The notes: a model not told the origin generated them from the sequence alone. Shown: positions 21,418 to 37,781, counted from the first letter of the stretch. The stretch: 64,000 bases of DNA from Telluria mixta (GCF_029223865.1 NZ_CP119520.1:1922001-1986000); one strand, 5' to 3'. Translations and numbers: made by a program.

Positions 21418-22491
21418 TCATTTTTTACGGCGCCACAGCAGCACGGGGATGCCTGCAAGCAGCATCAGGGCGCCCGCCGGCTCCGGCACGGGCGTGAGCA
21501 GGACCGGCGCACAATCGCCGAACCGGTCGCAGCTGTTGGCCACGATCTGGCCGGCGTCGTTGATGCCGACCGCATCCATGAGCACCTGGATGCCGAGCCC
21601 TTCCGTGACGGTGTTCAGGTCGATCAGGTTGCCGTCGGCAACCACGAACGCGTGCGAGAAGCCACCGTCGACGAAGCTGGAATAACCGACCACCATGCCG
21701 GCCGCGTTGATCGCATGGGCTTCGCCGAAATCGCCGCCGAAGGAACCGAGGTCGATCATCACGCCTCCGCTGTACAGGAACGGATGCCAGACGGCCGCGT
21801 CGCCGACCAGGCTGTAGCCCGCCACCTGGCCGGCATTGTTCACCGCCTCGGCCCAACTGAAGCCGCCGCCCAGCGTGCCGAGGTCCTGCATGGTGCCGTC
21901 GTGGTACAGGAACGCGTGGGCGCCATCGTCCGGGAATCCCGGGCCCGGCTGGGAACCGCCGACGATCATGCCCGCGTCGTTGATGCCCCGCGCCCGCGCA
22001 TCCGCCCCGCCCAGCGTGCCGATGTCGGTCAGCGTGCCGCCGCTGTACAGGAACGCGCGGGTGTTGCCGGACGCATCCGTGGAATCGCCCACGACCTGGC
22101 CGCCGGCATTGATGGCGAAGGCGACGCTGTCGCCGCCGTACAGCGTGCCGATGGGCTGGATGCCGCCAGCGCGGTAGATGAAGCCGCGTGTGGCGTCGCC
22201 GACCAGCGAGGCGCCGGCCGCGGCCCCGCCGTTCGTCGCGGTCGCGTAAGCGGACGCGCCCGGCGTGGGCAGGAAGGTCGTCGTGCCGTCTTTCCACACG
22301 AACGCGCGGCCCTGGAAATCGGCATCGAGGCCGCTGCCGACGATGCTGCCGTCGTTGCCGATGCCGTAGGCCGTGAAGTTTTCAGGCAGGAAGGTCGCGG
22401 TGTACAGCGGAGCGGCCCAGGCCGGTGCGCAGGCGGGCGCGCAGGCGAGGAACGGCAGCAACAGGGCGAACAGGCAACGGCGTATCGACAT
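21418..22491 (-). CDS. HAF-repeat PEP-CTERM sorted protein
   Basis: Exported protein of 357 aa. The signal peptide starts [19 protein letters not shown]. The body is a string of about six repeats of some 40-50 residues, each with a GTLGG or GSFGG core and [18 protein letters not shown] turns: the HAF repeat, probably a beta-propeller. The C-terminus is [20 protein letters not shown] followed by RKK, a PEP-CTERM tail for exosortase-dependent sorting. No exosortase is in the window. A start 18 bp earlier is possible but places charged residues before the signal. Confidence 0.85.
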   Translation of the reverse strand: MSIRRCLFALLLPFLACAPACAPAWAAPLYTATFLPENFTAYGIGNDGSIVGSGLDADFQGRAFVWKDGTTTFLPTPGASAYATATNGGAAAGASLVGDATRGFIYRAGGIQPIGTLYGGDSVAFAINAGGQVVGDSTDASGNTRAFLYSGGTLTDIGTLGGADARARGINDAGMIVGGSQPGPGFPDDGAHAFLYHDGTMQDLGTLGGGFSWAEAVNNAGQVAGYSLVGDAAVWHPFLYSGGVMIDLGSFGGDFGEAHAINAAGMVVGYSSFVDGGFSHAFVVADGNLIDLNTVTEGLGIQVLMDAVGINDAGQIVANSCDRFGDCAPVLLTPVPEPAGALMLLAGIPVLLWRRKK

Positions 22492-22580
22492 GGCAGGCTC
22501 CGGTGACATTCAGGCGTGCCAACGATACGGCCCGACGCGCCGCGCGGAACTGAGCCAAATCAGGCGTGCGCGGGACGCGT

Positions 22581-23790
22581 TCAGAACGTGATGACGAAGC
22601 GCGCGCCGCGGCTCACGGGGCGCGCGTAGCGTACCGTACCGCCATTGCAATGTACCAATTGACGCACCATCGCGAGGCCGATACCGCCGCCCTGTTTGCG
22701 CGTGGTGAAGAACGGCGTGAAGATGTGCGCGGCCAGCGCGTCCGGCACGCCGGGACCGTCGTCGTCCACTTCGATGCGCAGGCGCGCGCCTCGCGCCAGC
22801 CGGGCAACGACGCGCGCGCGGCCGCCCGCGCCCGTGGCCTCGAACGCATTCTTGAGCAGGTTGATCAGTGCCTGTTCGAGCTGTCCCGGGTCGGCCATCA
22901 GTTCCAGCGACGCCGGCGCTACCGTGAACTCGACGTCGCCGTCGCGCGCGCGCCACGCCGGCCCCACCAATGCATCGAGCCGCGCGAACAGGGCGGCCAA
23001 CTGCACCCGTTCCGGCCGCGCTTCCGGCACGTTGGACAGGCTGCGATAACTCGCGACGAAGCTGGCCAGGCTGTCCGCGCGGCGGCCGATGGCGTCGAGC
23101 GCCGTGCCGAGGTCCGCCGCCACGTCGGCCGGCAGCGTGGGACCCGCTTCCTCGACCAGGTCGCGCGCCGTGCGCGACAGCGAGGCCACGGGCGTCAGCG
23201 AATTCATGATCTCGTGCGTGAGCACGTGCACCAGCCGGCGCCAGGCGTTCAGGGCCTCGGCTTCCAGTTCGCTCTCGACCGGCATCAGCGCGGCGAGGCG
23301 TTGCGGGCGGCCGTGCAGGGTCAGCATCGACACCGTCGCCAGCGCGCGCTCGGTGCCGCGCTCGGTCTCGAACTGCAGCAAGGTGCGGTCGCCGTGGGGC
23401 CGGCCGGCCAGCTGGCGGTACAGGGCGGCGGCATCGCTGGCGCGGCCCGGGGCGACCAGCTTGCGCGCGTTCGCGTTCAGCGGCTGCACGTTCTCGTCCC
23501 CGTCGATGCCGAACAGCGCGACCGGCGCATGTTCCAGACGCGCTTCCAGGGCCAGCGCGTTGTCGACGAGGCTTTGCTGCTCGACGTTCAGCACGGCGCG
23601 CGGCTCAAACGCGGGCAGCCCGCGCGGCGCGGCCAGCACGTTCAAGGTGCGCCACAGGACCAGTCCCGGGACGACGGCCGCCAGAGCGCACAGCACGACG
23701 ACGCGCGGCGCATCGCCCGTCCGGCCGGCGACAAAGGCCAGCGCCGCCAGGCCGGCCACCGCCAGCAGCGCCGCGGCTTTTACGCGCGCT

Positions 23791-23801
<11 letters not shown>
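22581..23801 (-). CDS. Sensor histidine kinase (NtrY-like)
   Basis: Membrane kinase of 406 aa. Two hydrophobic helices at residues 8-26 and 32-50 are followed by a PAS-like region. The H box has H196 in VHVLTHEIMNSLTP, a sequence typical of NtrY-type kinases. The ATP-binding domain includes LINLLKNAFEATG, DDDGPGVPD and TTRKQGGGIGLAMVRQ. Its start lies inside the end of the regulator gene (11-bp overlap), so it is its partner and probably senses a signal linked to the export operon on the opposite strand. Confidence 0.92.
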
Positions 23802-25122
<1,321 letters not shown>

Positions 25123-25170
25123 CGGACCATTCTAGCAGCGCGCATGGCCGCGTTGAACTGCCCGGCGGTC

Positions 25171-25212
25171 ACCTGTCCGGAAGCGCACAGGGCACCTGTC
25201 CGGTTCCGGACA
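25171..25212. promoter_or_regulatory. Upstream activator sites of the sigma-54 promoter
   Basis: ACCTGTCCGG occurs at 25171-25180 and again at 25194-25203, 23 bp apart (about two helical turns). The second copy is part of a perfect 16-bp palindrome TGTCCGGTTCCGGACA at 25197-25212, centred roughly 75 bp before the predicted transcription start. This is where an NtrC-like dimer would be expected to bind. Confidence 0.65.
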
Positions 25213-25253
25213 ATCGCGCCGTAAAACCGGTGCCGGCGCAGGCAAAAACGGCG

Positions 25254-25269
25254 TGGCACGGCGCTTGCA
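25254..25269 (+). promoter_or_regulatory. Sigma-54 promoter of the export operon
   Basis: TGGCACGGCGCTTGCA matches the sigma-54 consensus (TGGCACR-N4-TTGCW) at every conserved position. The -24 GG is at 25255-25256 and the -12 GC at 25267-25268. Predicted transcription start is near 25280. Confidence 0.85.
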
Positions 25270-25323
25270 AACCCTGCCGGCATGACCACGAATCCTTCTC
25301 CCCACCTCGTCACCGGCGCCGCC

Positions 25324-26568
25324 ATGGACGTGCGCGTACCCGTCCGGCGCGGCCGGCTCGTTCTGCGCGCCGGCGCGCTGCTGGCCGCCCTCTCCCTGGC
25401 CGCCTTCGCGGCGTGGCAGGCCTTGCCGCACGGCCTGCAGGTGGCGGCGCGCGACGTGCGCATCGCCCGCGTGGCGCCCGGCGTGTTCCGCGACGAGATC
25501 GTCGTGCGCGCCAGCGCCGAGCCGCTGCGCGCCATCGTGCTCGACTCGGTCGAATCCGGCCGCGTCGAGGAAGTGATCGCGCACGACGGCCAGCACGTGG
25601 CGAAGGGCGACTTGCTATTCCGCCTGTCGAACCCGCAGCGCAACCTGGAACTGCTGGCGCGCCAGACCGAATACGCGCAACAGATCTCGAACCTCGCGAC
25701 CCTGCGCGTGGCCCAGGAAGCCAGCCGCAGCGACCACCAGCGCCGCCTGGCCGACCTGGAATTCGCGCTGGAGCAGGCGCGCAAGCAGCATGCGCGGAAC
25801 GCCGGCCTGGCGGCACGCGGCTTCCTGTCGGCGGCCGCGCTGGAGGATGCCGCCGACAAGCTCGCGCAGCAGCGCCGCCTGCTGCACGACGAACGGGCCA
25901 GCAGCGCCGCCGAGGAACAGGTGCGCGTACGCGTGTTGCAGCAGATCGAAGGCGTGATCGCGGGCCTGCAGGCAGGCCTGAAGCTCGTGAACGCGACCGT
26001 CGACGCGCTCGCCGTGCGCGCCCCGGCCGCCGGCGTGCTGACCGATTTCCGGCTGCTCGTCGGCGAGACGGTGCGCCCCGACCAGCGCCTCGGCCGCATC
26101 GACGATCCGCAGCGCTTCAAGCTCGTCGCGCAGGTCGACGAGTTCTATCTCAGCCGCGTCGCGGCGGGACGTCCCGGCCAGGTTGTCCAGGACGGCGATA
26201 AATATCCGCTGCGCGTCGCCACGATCTACCCGCAGGTCAAGGACGGCCGCTTCACCGTCGAGATGGTCTTCACGGCTGCACAACCGCCCGTGATCAGCCC
26301 CGGCCAGGGCCTGGACGCGCGGCTGACGCTGGGCGAGCCGGCCCGGGCCCTGCTGCTGCCCCCGGGCGCCTATGCCGGCGACGGCGGCGGCGCCTGGGTG
26401 TTCGTGGTGGCGCCGGACGGCCGCCATGCCGAACGGCGCACGGTGCGCCTCGGGCGCCGCAACGACACGCAGGTGGAAGTCCTGTCCGGGCTGGCCGCCG
26501 GCGAGGACGTCATCGTGTCCGGCTACACGTCGTTCGGCAAGGCCGGGCAGCTGGAATTGACGAAGTAA
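25324..26568 (+). CDS. HlyD/MacA-like periplasmic adaptor subunit
   Basis: Membrane-fusion protein of 414 aa that would link the ABC transporter to an outer-membrane channel. It has a basic start (MDVRVPVRRGRLVLRAG), one membrane anchor around residues 16-36, a lipoyl-like half (VESGRVEEVIAHDGQHVAKGD), a long coiled-coil hairpin about residues 95-200, the second lipoyl half (VRAPAAGVLTDF), and a beta-barrel ending SGYTSFGKAGQLELTK. An in-frame ATG at 25282 exists, but it falls about 2 nt after the predicted sigma-54 start site, so I prefer 25324. First gene of a three-gene operon. Confidence 0.88.
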   Translation: MDVRVPVRRGRLVLRAGALLAALSLAAFAAWQALPHGLQVAARDVRIARVAPGVFRDEIVVRASAEPLRAIVLDSVESGRVEEVIAHDGQHVAKGDLLFRLSNPQRNLELLARQTEYAQQISNLATLRVAQEASRSDHQRRLADLEFALEQARKQHARNAGLAARGFLSAAALEDAADKLAQQRRLLHDERASSAAEEQVRVRVLQQIEGVIAGLQAGLKLVNATVDALAVRAPAAGVLTDFRLLVGETVRPDQRLGRIDDPQRFKLVAQVDEFYLSRVAAGRPGQVVQDGDKYPLRVATIYPQVKDGRFTVEMVFTAAQPPVISPGQGLDARLTLGEPARALLLPPGAYAGDGGGAWVFVVAPDGRHAERRTVRLGRRNDTQVEVLSGLAAGEDVIVSGYTSFGKAGQLELTK

Positions 26569-26608
26569 CCCGCACCCTCCAACATCACATCAACAACGAA
26601 GGAACGAC

Positions 26609-27289
<681 letters not shown>

Positions 27290-27299
27290 GGGGGACACG

Positions 27300-29708
27300 A
27301 TGAACCTGCGCGATTTCCGCATCGGCTGGCGCCTGCTCGTCAAGGAGCCCGCATATTCCGCAGTGGTGGTGCTCGGCCTCGCGGTCGGCATCGCCGTGTG
27401 CTTTTTGCTGCTCGGCTTCGTCCGGCACTCGTTCTCGTACGACGAGCACGTGCCGGAACGCGAGCGCGTGGTCCAGTTGCAGGAGCGCTGGAACCTCGCC
27501 CTGCTCGGCAACGACTGGGGCACGACCGCCAGCTTGCCCGCGCGCGACGCGGCGCTGGCCAGCGGCCAGAAGGTGCTCGCCACCGCCTTCCTCGACCGCG
27601 GCGTCAACGTACGCGCGGGCGGCCGGGCCCTTGCCTTCGGCGTCGCGCTGGTGGATCCCGACTTCGAGAAGATCTTCGCGCCGCGCGTCCTGGCGGGCGA
27701 CCTGCACGCGGCCCTCACGCGGCCGGAGGCGCTGGCGCTGACGGCGGACACCGCCCTGAAGGTATTCGGCCGCGTCGACGTGGTCGGGCGCACGCTGCAG
27801 GGCGACGGCCAGACGTACGTGGTGGCGGCCGTCGTCGCCAACCCGCCGGCCGCCACCACGCTGCCTTACGAGGCACTGGCCGGCACGGGCGGCGTGATCC
27901 TGCCGCCCGACGCGCGCCGGTTCGCCGGGGTCGCCTGGGGCTTTTCGCCCGGCCGGGTCTACCTCAAGCTGCTGCCGGGCGCCGACGCCGGCGCGGTGCT
28001 GGACGCGCTGCGGCGCGGCCTGCGCGCATCGCCGCTCGTACAGCGCGACTATGCCCAGCAGGTCGCGGCGCTGGGCGGGCGCGACCTGATCGATTACCGG
28101 CTGCAGCCGATCGCCGACGTGTACCTCGCGCCCGACCTGAACGACCTGTTCGCGCCGCACGGCAACCGCCACGGCGTGATCGGGCTGGGTGCCGTCGCCG
28201 TGCTGGTGCTGCTGCTGGCCGCGACCAACTACGTCAACCTGGCCACCGTGCGCACCTTGGCGCGCCAGCGCGAGATCGCCGTGCGCAAGGTGCTGGGCGC
28301 GTCGGCGCCGGCCGTGGCGCGCCAGTTCCTGGCCGAGTCGGTGCTGGTCTGCCTGCTCGCGACGGTCCTCGGCCTGCTGCTGGCGTGGCTGCTGCTGCCG
28401 GTCTTTGCCGACCTGGTACAGCGCAAGCTGGACGGCATGTTCAACGTTGTGTCGCTAGCGGCGACGCTGGCATTGGGCGTACTGCTTGGCCTGGCCGCCG
28501 GCGCCTATCCCACCTGGTCGGCGCTGCGCGTGCGCGCCACCGCCGCCCTGGCCGGGCGCGGGTCGAGCGAGACCGCGCGCGGTTTGTGGATCCGGCGTAC
28601 GCTGACGGCGCTGCAGTTCGGCGTCGCCATCGGCCTGACCGCCACGACGCTCGCCGTCGCGTGGCAGACGCGCTACGCCAGCACGCTCGATCCCGGCTTC
28701 GATACCGCGCCGCTCCTGATGTTCCCGGCCGCGAACGACATGCGCGATCCGCGCACGCGCGCCCTGCGCGACGCGATCGCGCGCCTGCCGGGTGTCGCGG
28801 GCGTGGCGGTCTCGCACTTGCCGTTCAGCGTCGGCCACAACATCGTCACCTTGCGCCGCGCCGGCGGCACGGCCACCGACATCAACCTGTACGCGGTGAG
28901 TCCCGAATTCTTCGACGTCTACGGCGTCAAACCGGTGGCCGGGCGCCTGTTTGCTCTCGCGTTCGACAAGTTCGGCGACGAGGACCGTGTGGTGATCAAT
29001 GCGGCGGCCGCGCGCCAGCTCGGTTTTCCCACGCCGCGCGATGCGGTCGGGCAGATGGTGACCAATACGGCGGGCGACAACCGGCCGAAGCGGATCGTGG
29101 GTGTGGCGCCGGACCTGCGCCAGCGGTCGGCACGCGACGGCCAGCAGCCGAGTGTGTTCTTCCTGAACGATCGCGTGGGCGGGTTCACGGTCCGCTGCAG
29201 CGGGAACGTCGATGACGTCAGGCGCGCCATCGAAGCCCTGTGGCCGCGCTACTTCCCCAACGAGCCCGTGGACGTGGTGCGCATGCCAACGCTGATCACC
29301 GACATCTTCTACGCCGACGACCTGCGCCTGGCCAGGCTGCTGGCGGCGGCGAGCGCGATCGCGACGGCGATCGCCGCCTTCGGCATCTACGTGCTGGCCG
29401 CGTACAGCGTGCGCCGGCGCGAGCGGGAGATCGTGCTGCGCAAGCTGTATGGGGCCGGCCCCGCGGCGATCGCAACACTGGTGGCGCGCGAGTTCGCCGC
29501 GCTGGTCGGTGCCGGCGCGGTGCTGGGATTACCGTTCGCGTGGGTGGCGATCCAGCGCTGGCTGGGCGCCTTCACCGAGCGTGCGCCGATCGGCGCCTGG
29601 ACGCTCGTCGCCGCGCTGCTGGTGGCGGGCGTGGTGGCGCTGGTGTCGACCCTGCGCCACGCACTGGCGGCGGTGCGGATCCGTCCCGCTAGCGCGCTGC
29701 GCGAATGA
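27300..29708 (+). CDS. ABC transporter permease, duplicated FtsX/MacB type
   Basis: Large permease of 802 aa built as two copies of a MacB-like unit: one transmembrane helix, a periplasmic domain, then three helices. First helix near residues 20-42, FtsX core around 290-410 (ATNYVNLATVRTLARQREIA with RKVLGAS). Second unit from about 430 to the end (AYSVRRREREIVLRKLYGAG). Such duplicated permeases pair with small MacA-like adaptors and sigma-54 two-component systems in other proteobacteria. The exported substrate may be a macrolide-like molecule or peptide; not determinable. Confidence 0.88.
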   Translation: MNLRDFRIGWRLLVKEPAYSAVVVLGLAVGIAVCFLLLGFVRHSFSYDEHVPERERVVQLQERWNLALLGNDWGTTASLPARDAALASGQKVLATAFLDRGVNVRAGGRALAFGVALVDPDFEKIFAPRVLAGDLHAALTRPEALALTADTALKVFGRVDVVGRTLQGDGQTYVVAAVVANPPAATTLPYEALAGTGGVILPPDARRFAGVAWGFSPGRVYLKLLPGADAGAVLDALRRGLRASPLVQRDYAQQVAALGGRDLIDYRLQPIADVYLAPDLNDLFAPHGNRHGVIGLGAVAVLVLLLAATNYVNLATVRTLARQREIAVRKVLGASAPAVARQFLAESVLVCLLATVLGLLLAWLLLPVFADLVQRKLDGMFNVVSLAATLALGVLLGLAAGAYPTWSALRVRATAALAGRGSSETARGLWIRRTLTALQFGVAIGLTATTLAVAWQTRYASTLDPGFDTAPLLMFPAANDMRDPRTRALRDAIARLPGVAGVAVSHLPFSVGHNIVTLRRAGGTATDINLYAVSPEFFDVYGVKPVAGRLFALAFDKFGDEDRVVINAAAARQLGFPTPRDAVGQMVTNTAGDNRPKRIVGVAPDLRQRSARDGQQPSVFFLNDRVGGFTVRCSGNVDDVRRAIEALWPRYFPNEPVDVVRMPTLITDIFYADDLRLARLLAAASAIATAIAAFGIYVLAAYSVRRREREIVLRKLYGAGPAAIATLVAREFAALVGAGAVLGLPFAWVAIQRWLGAFTERAPIGAWTLVAALLVAGVVALVSTLRHALAAVRIRPASALRE

Positions 29709-29709
29709 A

Positions 29710-30189
29710 TCAGCAGGCCGCGCTGCCGCAGACTTTAACCAGTTCGACTTCGAACACGAGGCCGGTGTTGCCCGGGATCGCGCCCGGCACGCCGCCCGCG
29801 CCGTAACCCAGGCTGCTCGGGATCAGGATCGTGCGCTTGCCGCCGACCTTCATGCCCTGCACGCCCTGGCCGAAGCCGGGAATCACGGATTCGTTGGTGC
29901 CGACGGCGCCGATGACGAAGGTGAACGGCTTGCCGGGCTGCGAAGAGTCGAACTTGGTGCCCTTGAAGTCGGCGGCGGCGGCGCTGTACAGCCAGCCCGT
30001 GTAATTGACCTGCACGCGCGCACCGTTGACGGCTTCGGCGCCCGTACCGATCGAGATGTCGGTCTTGGTCAGTGCGGCGGGATTGTTGACGACGGGAGGG
30101 GTGGTGCTGCCCGAATCGCCACCGCCGCCGCATGCGGACAGGCTCAGGAGGGCGGCGAAGGCGGCGGCCAGCGGGAAGGACAGTTTCAT
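29710..30189 (-). CDS. FKBP-type peptidyl-prolyl isomerase lipoprotein
   Basis: Accelerates proline cis-trans isomerisation in the periplasm. It has 159 aa. The lipobox LSAC gives a lipid-anchored cysteine near residue 20, followed by a Gly/Ser/Pro linker. The FKBP domain covers about 45-155, with VQVNYTGWL, FVIG, VIPGFGQGVQGMKVGGKR and IPSSLGYGAGG, the standard active-site motifs. It converges on the ABC permease gene with a 1-bp gap. Its start is about 100 bp before the end of kup on the same strand. Confidence 0.92.
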   Translation of the reverse strand: MKLSFPLAAAFAALLSLSACGGGGDSGSTTPPVVNNPAALTKTDISIGTGAEAVNGARVQVNYTGWLYSAAAADFKGTKFDSSQPGKPFTFVIGAVGTNESVIPGFGQGVQGMKVGGKRTILIPSSLGYGAGGVPGAIPGNTGLVFEVELVKVCGSAAC

Positions 30190-30289
30190 GGGACTCCTAC
30201 GGGACAGATTGGATGGTTGATCGGTGGAAGACCGAACCTTACCAACCCGTCCTGCAAGCGTCTGTTGCGTATTTGTATGCCTTTGTAAT

Positions 30290-32167
30290 TCAGATCTCGA
30301 CCTGGGTGCCCAGCTCGATCACGCGGTTGGTCGGGATTTGATAATAATCCGCGGCCGTGCGGGCGTTGCGCTGCATCGCGACGTACAGGTGCTCCCTCCA
30401 CGGCATCATGCCCTGCCCCGGCACCGAGATCACGGTCTGGCGCGCGATGAAGAACGACGTCTCCATCATCTCGAATTCGAGGCTCTTGGCGGCGCACAGG
30501 CGCAGGATGTCCGGGATGTTGGCCTCGTCCTTGAAGCCATAGGCCACGTTCAGCTGGTAGCAGTTGTGGCCCAGCGGGACGACCTCGACCTGCTCGCTTT
30601 CGGGCACGTACGGCTCTTCGCGAATGTGCACGGTGAGGAACACGACGCGCTCGTGCAGCACCTTGTTGTGCAGGAGGTTGTGCAGCAGCGCGTGCGGCAC
30701 GCCGTCCGTTTCGCTGCGCAGGAAGATGGCGGTGCCGGCCACGCGCGCGGGCGGTGCCACGAACAGCGACTGGAGGAAGTCGTCGAGCGGGATCGCGTGC
30801 TTTTCCAGGTTCTCGAACACCAGTTCGCGGCCGCGCTTCCAGGTCAGCATGATCGTCAGCAGGACCGCGCCGAGCAGCAGCGGGAACCAGCCGCCGTGCA
30901 GCAGCTTCAGGGTGCTCGCCGAGAACAGCATGATGTCCATCACCATGAAGAAGCCGGTGGCGCCGAAGCAGAGCCACAGCGGCAGGTGCCAGCGGTAACG
31001 GATCACGAAGAACGTCAGGATCGTCGTCGCGAACATGGTCGCCGTCACCGCGATGCCGTAGGCGCCGGCCAGCTTGTCCGACGAACCGAAGCCGACGACC
31101 GCCAGCAGCACGACGATCAGCTGCAGCCAGTTCACGGCCGGGATATAGATCTGGCCGATCTCGCTCTCCGACGTGTGCATCACGCGCATGCGCGGCAACA
31201 GGCCCAGTGCGATCGCTTGCCGCGTCATCGAGAACGTGCCGGAGATCGTGGCCTGCGACGCGATCACGGTCGCCATCGTCGACAGCAGCACGAGCGGCAG
31301 CACGCTCCAGCTGCCCAGCTGGTGGAAGAACGGGTTCTCGAGCGCTTCCGGATGCGTGATCAGGAGGCCACCCTGGCCCAGGTAGTTCAGGGCCAGCGCG
31401 GGGAACACGACCATGAACCAGGCGAAGCGGATCGGCTTCTTGCCGAAGTGGCCCATGTCCGCGTACAGCGCCTCGGCGCCGGTGAACGCCAGCACGACGG
31501 CACCCAGCGCGACGAACGCGATCATTTTCTCGCGCAGCATGAACTGGAACGCGTGCAGCGGGTTCAGCGCATGCAGGATCACGGGCGCCTGCACGATGTT
31601 GATGACGCCCATGACGGCCAGCGCCACGAACCACACGACCATGATCGGGCCGAACCAGCGGCCGATGCCGGCCGTGCCGTGGCGCTGCACGCTGTACAGC
31701 CCCACCAGCACGACGATCGTCAGCGGCACGACGTATTTTTCCAGACCGGGCGTGGCCACTTCGAGACCTTCGATCGCGCCCAGCACGGAGATCGCCGGCG
31801 TGATCACGCTGTCGCCGTAGAACATGGTGGCGCCGAACACGCCCAGCACCATCAGCACGTAGTGCCAGCGCGACGTGCGCGTGACGGAGTTCAGCGCGAG
31901 CGCCATCAGGGCCATGATGCCGCCCTCGCCGCGGTTGTCGGCGCGCAGCACCAGCGTGACGTATTTGAGCGAGACGATCATCGTCAGGCCCCAGAAGATC
32001 AGGGACACGATGCCCAGCAGGTTCGGCGTGCTCAGGGCCAGGCCGTGGACGGGATCGAAGATGGTCTTGAGCGTGTACAGCGGACTGGTGCCGATGTCGC
32101 CGTAGACGATACCGACCGCCGCCAGCGTCAGCCCTGCCAGGCTGCTTTTCTTATGTTCTGCCGTCAA
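30290..32167 (-). CDS. kup: Low-affinity potassium transporter Kup
   Basis: Proton-coupled K+ uptake protein with about 12 membrane helices and a C-terminal cytoplasmic domain. Starting at the TTG, the protein is 625 aa, close to E. coli Kup (622), and reads like its N-terminus: AGLTLAAVGIVYGDIGTSPL with the expected leading residues. An ATG at 32218 would add 17 residues not expected in the family. Motifs include GDSVITPAISVLGAIEGLE and KKPIRFAWFMVVFPAL. Divergent from rarD. Confidence 0.92.
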   Translation of the reverse strand: MTAEHKKSSLAGLTLAAVGIVYGDIGTSPLYTLKTIFDPVHGLALSTPNLLGIVSLIFWGLTMIVSLKYVTLVLRADNRGEGGIMALMALALNSVTRTSRWHYVLMVLGVFGATMFYGDSVITPAISVLGAIEGLEVATPGLEKYVVPLTIVVLVGLYSVQRHGTAGIGRWFGPIMVVWFVALAVMGVINIVQAPVILHALNPLHAFQFMLREKMIAFVALGAVVLAFTGAEALYADMGHFGKKPIRFAWFMVVFPALALNYLGQGGLLITHPEALENPFFHQLGSWSVLPLVLLSTMATVIASQATISGTFSMTRQAIALGLLPRMRVMHTSESEIGQIYIPAVNWLQLIVVLLAVVGFGSSDKLAGAYGIAVTATMFATTILTFFVIRYRWHLPLWLCFGATGFFMVMDIMLFSASTLKLLHGGWFPLLLGAVLLTIMLTWKRGRELVFENLEKHAIPLDDFLQSLFVAPPARVAGTAIFLRSETDGVPHALLHNLLHNKVLHERVVFLTVHIREEPYVPESEQVEVVPLGHNCYQLNVAYGFKDEANIPDILRLCAAKSLEFEMMETSFFIARQTVISVPGQGMMPWREHLYVAMQRNARTAADYYQIPTNRVIELGTQVEI

Positions 32168-32382
32168 GGTTTCACCGTTTTGTTGTTCTGGTGCGTTGCA
32201 CAATAGAATAATTGACAAGGAAAGACAAGAGCGCGTCCTTTTGCCCGGACGCTATTCTCTCAAAGTCTGCATCAATGGAAGCGGACCGAGCGCACGCCTC
32301 GGCTGCCGGAAAACCGGACCCGCCAGCAAGGCCGCGTCCGTTCAGGGATAATGTCAGACCGTTCACCCGTATCACGCCTCCC

Positions 32383-33267
32383 ATGAACACCGGCATCCTG
32401 TCCGCCGCCCTCGCCTTCCTGTGCTGGGGCCTGTTTCCGTTGTATTTCCACGCCATCGACGAAGTGCCGCCGCTGCAGATCCTCGCGCACCGCATGCTGT
32501 GGTCGCTGCTGTTCCTCGTGATCGTACTCGCCGTGCGCCGCCAGTGGGCCTGGCTGAACCTCGTGCGCCAGCCGCGCGTGTTCGGCAGCTTCGTCGCATC
32601 GGCCCTGCTGCTCAGCGTCAACTGGCTCATCTACATCTGGGCCGTGAACAACGGCCACGTCATCGAGGCGAGCCTCGGCTATTTCATCAATCCGCTCGTC
32701 AACATCATGTTCGGCTCGATGCTGTTGAAGGAACGCCTGCGGCGCACGCAATGGATGGCGATCGGCGTCGCGGCGCTGGGCGTTGCCTGGCTGACGTGGC
32801 AGGCCGGCAACGTTCCCTGGATTGCGCTGGCGCTGGCCGTGTCGTTCGGCGGCTACGGCCTGCTGCGCAAGACGGCCGCGCTCGGCGCTTTGGAGGGGCT
32901 GTCGTTCGAGACGATGGTCCTGTTCCCGCTCGCGGCTGCCTACGTCGTCTGGCTCAGCGTACACGGCCAGAACACCTTCATCAACACGGATTCGAACACG
33001 ACGCGCCTGCTGCTCGTCGCGGCCGGACCGATCACGGCGATCCCGCTGCTGCTGTTCGCGGCGGGCGCGAGAAAAATCCCGCTGTCGATCGTCGGTTTGC
33101 TGCAGTACATGTCACCCACCCTGCAATTCCTGCTGGGCGTATGGCTGTTCCACGAAGCATTTACTCCAGACCGCCTCGTCGGCTTCGTGCTGATCTGGCT
33201 CGCGCTGGCCCTGTTCGCGGCCGAAGGCCTGCTGAATCGGCCGCAGCCGGTGGCCAAACAAGCTTGA
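32383..33267 (+). CDS. rarD: EamA-family transporter RarD
   Basis: Inner-membrane protein of 294 aa with ten predicted helices, starting MNTGILSAALAFLCWGLFPL. The first part contains the RarD hallmark RMLWSLLFL and INPLVNIMFGSMLLKERL. E. coli RarD is linked to chloramphenicol tolerance, but the true substrate is not established. I start at this ATG; a frame extending upstream adds a hydrophilic, non-conserved leader. A REP-like palindrome followed by eight T's lies just downstream and may end transcription. Confidence 0.88.
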   Translation: MNTGILSAALAFLCWGLFPLYFHAIDEVPPLQILAHRMLWSLLFLVIVLAVRRQWAWLNLVRQPRVFGSFVASALLLSVNWLIYIWAVNNGHVIEASLGYFINPLVNIMFGSMLLKERLRRTQWMAIGVAALGVAWLTWQAGNVPWIALALAVSFGGYGLLRKTAALGALEGLSFETMVLFPLAAAYVVWLSVHGQNTFINTDSNTTRLLLVAAGPITAIPLLLFAAGARKIPLSIVGLLQYMSPTLQFLLGVWLFHEAFTPDRLVGFVLIWLALALFAAEGLLNRPQPVAKQA

Positions 33268-33275
33268 GTCGCCAC

Positions 33276-33335
33276 AAACCGGGGTCAGAGCCCGAATTTT
33301 GGCAATTTCCTAAAATCGGGCTCTGACCCCGGTTT
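33276..33335. repeat. REP-like palindrome, copy 2
   Basis: Perfect 20-bp inverted repeat. The arms at 33276-33295 and 33316-33335 contain GGGGTCAGAGCCCGA, and the loop is 20 nt. It is the reverse-complement match of the copy at 5338. The right arm runs into TTTTTTTT (33333-33340), so on the plus strand it looks like a working terminator for rarD. Confidence 0.9.
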
Positions 33336-33385
33336 TTTTTCCGGTATCCTGTCGTCCTTATTTTCAAAATAGAAGCACGTTACTA

Positions 33386-35053
<1,668 letters not shown>

Positions 35054-35059
35054 GCTACT

Positions 35060-37777
<2,718 letters not shown>

Positions 37778-37781
<4 letters not shown>

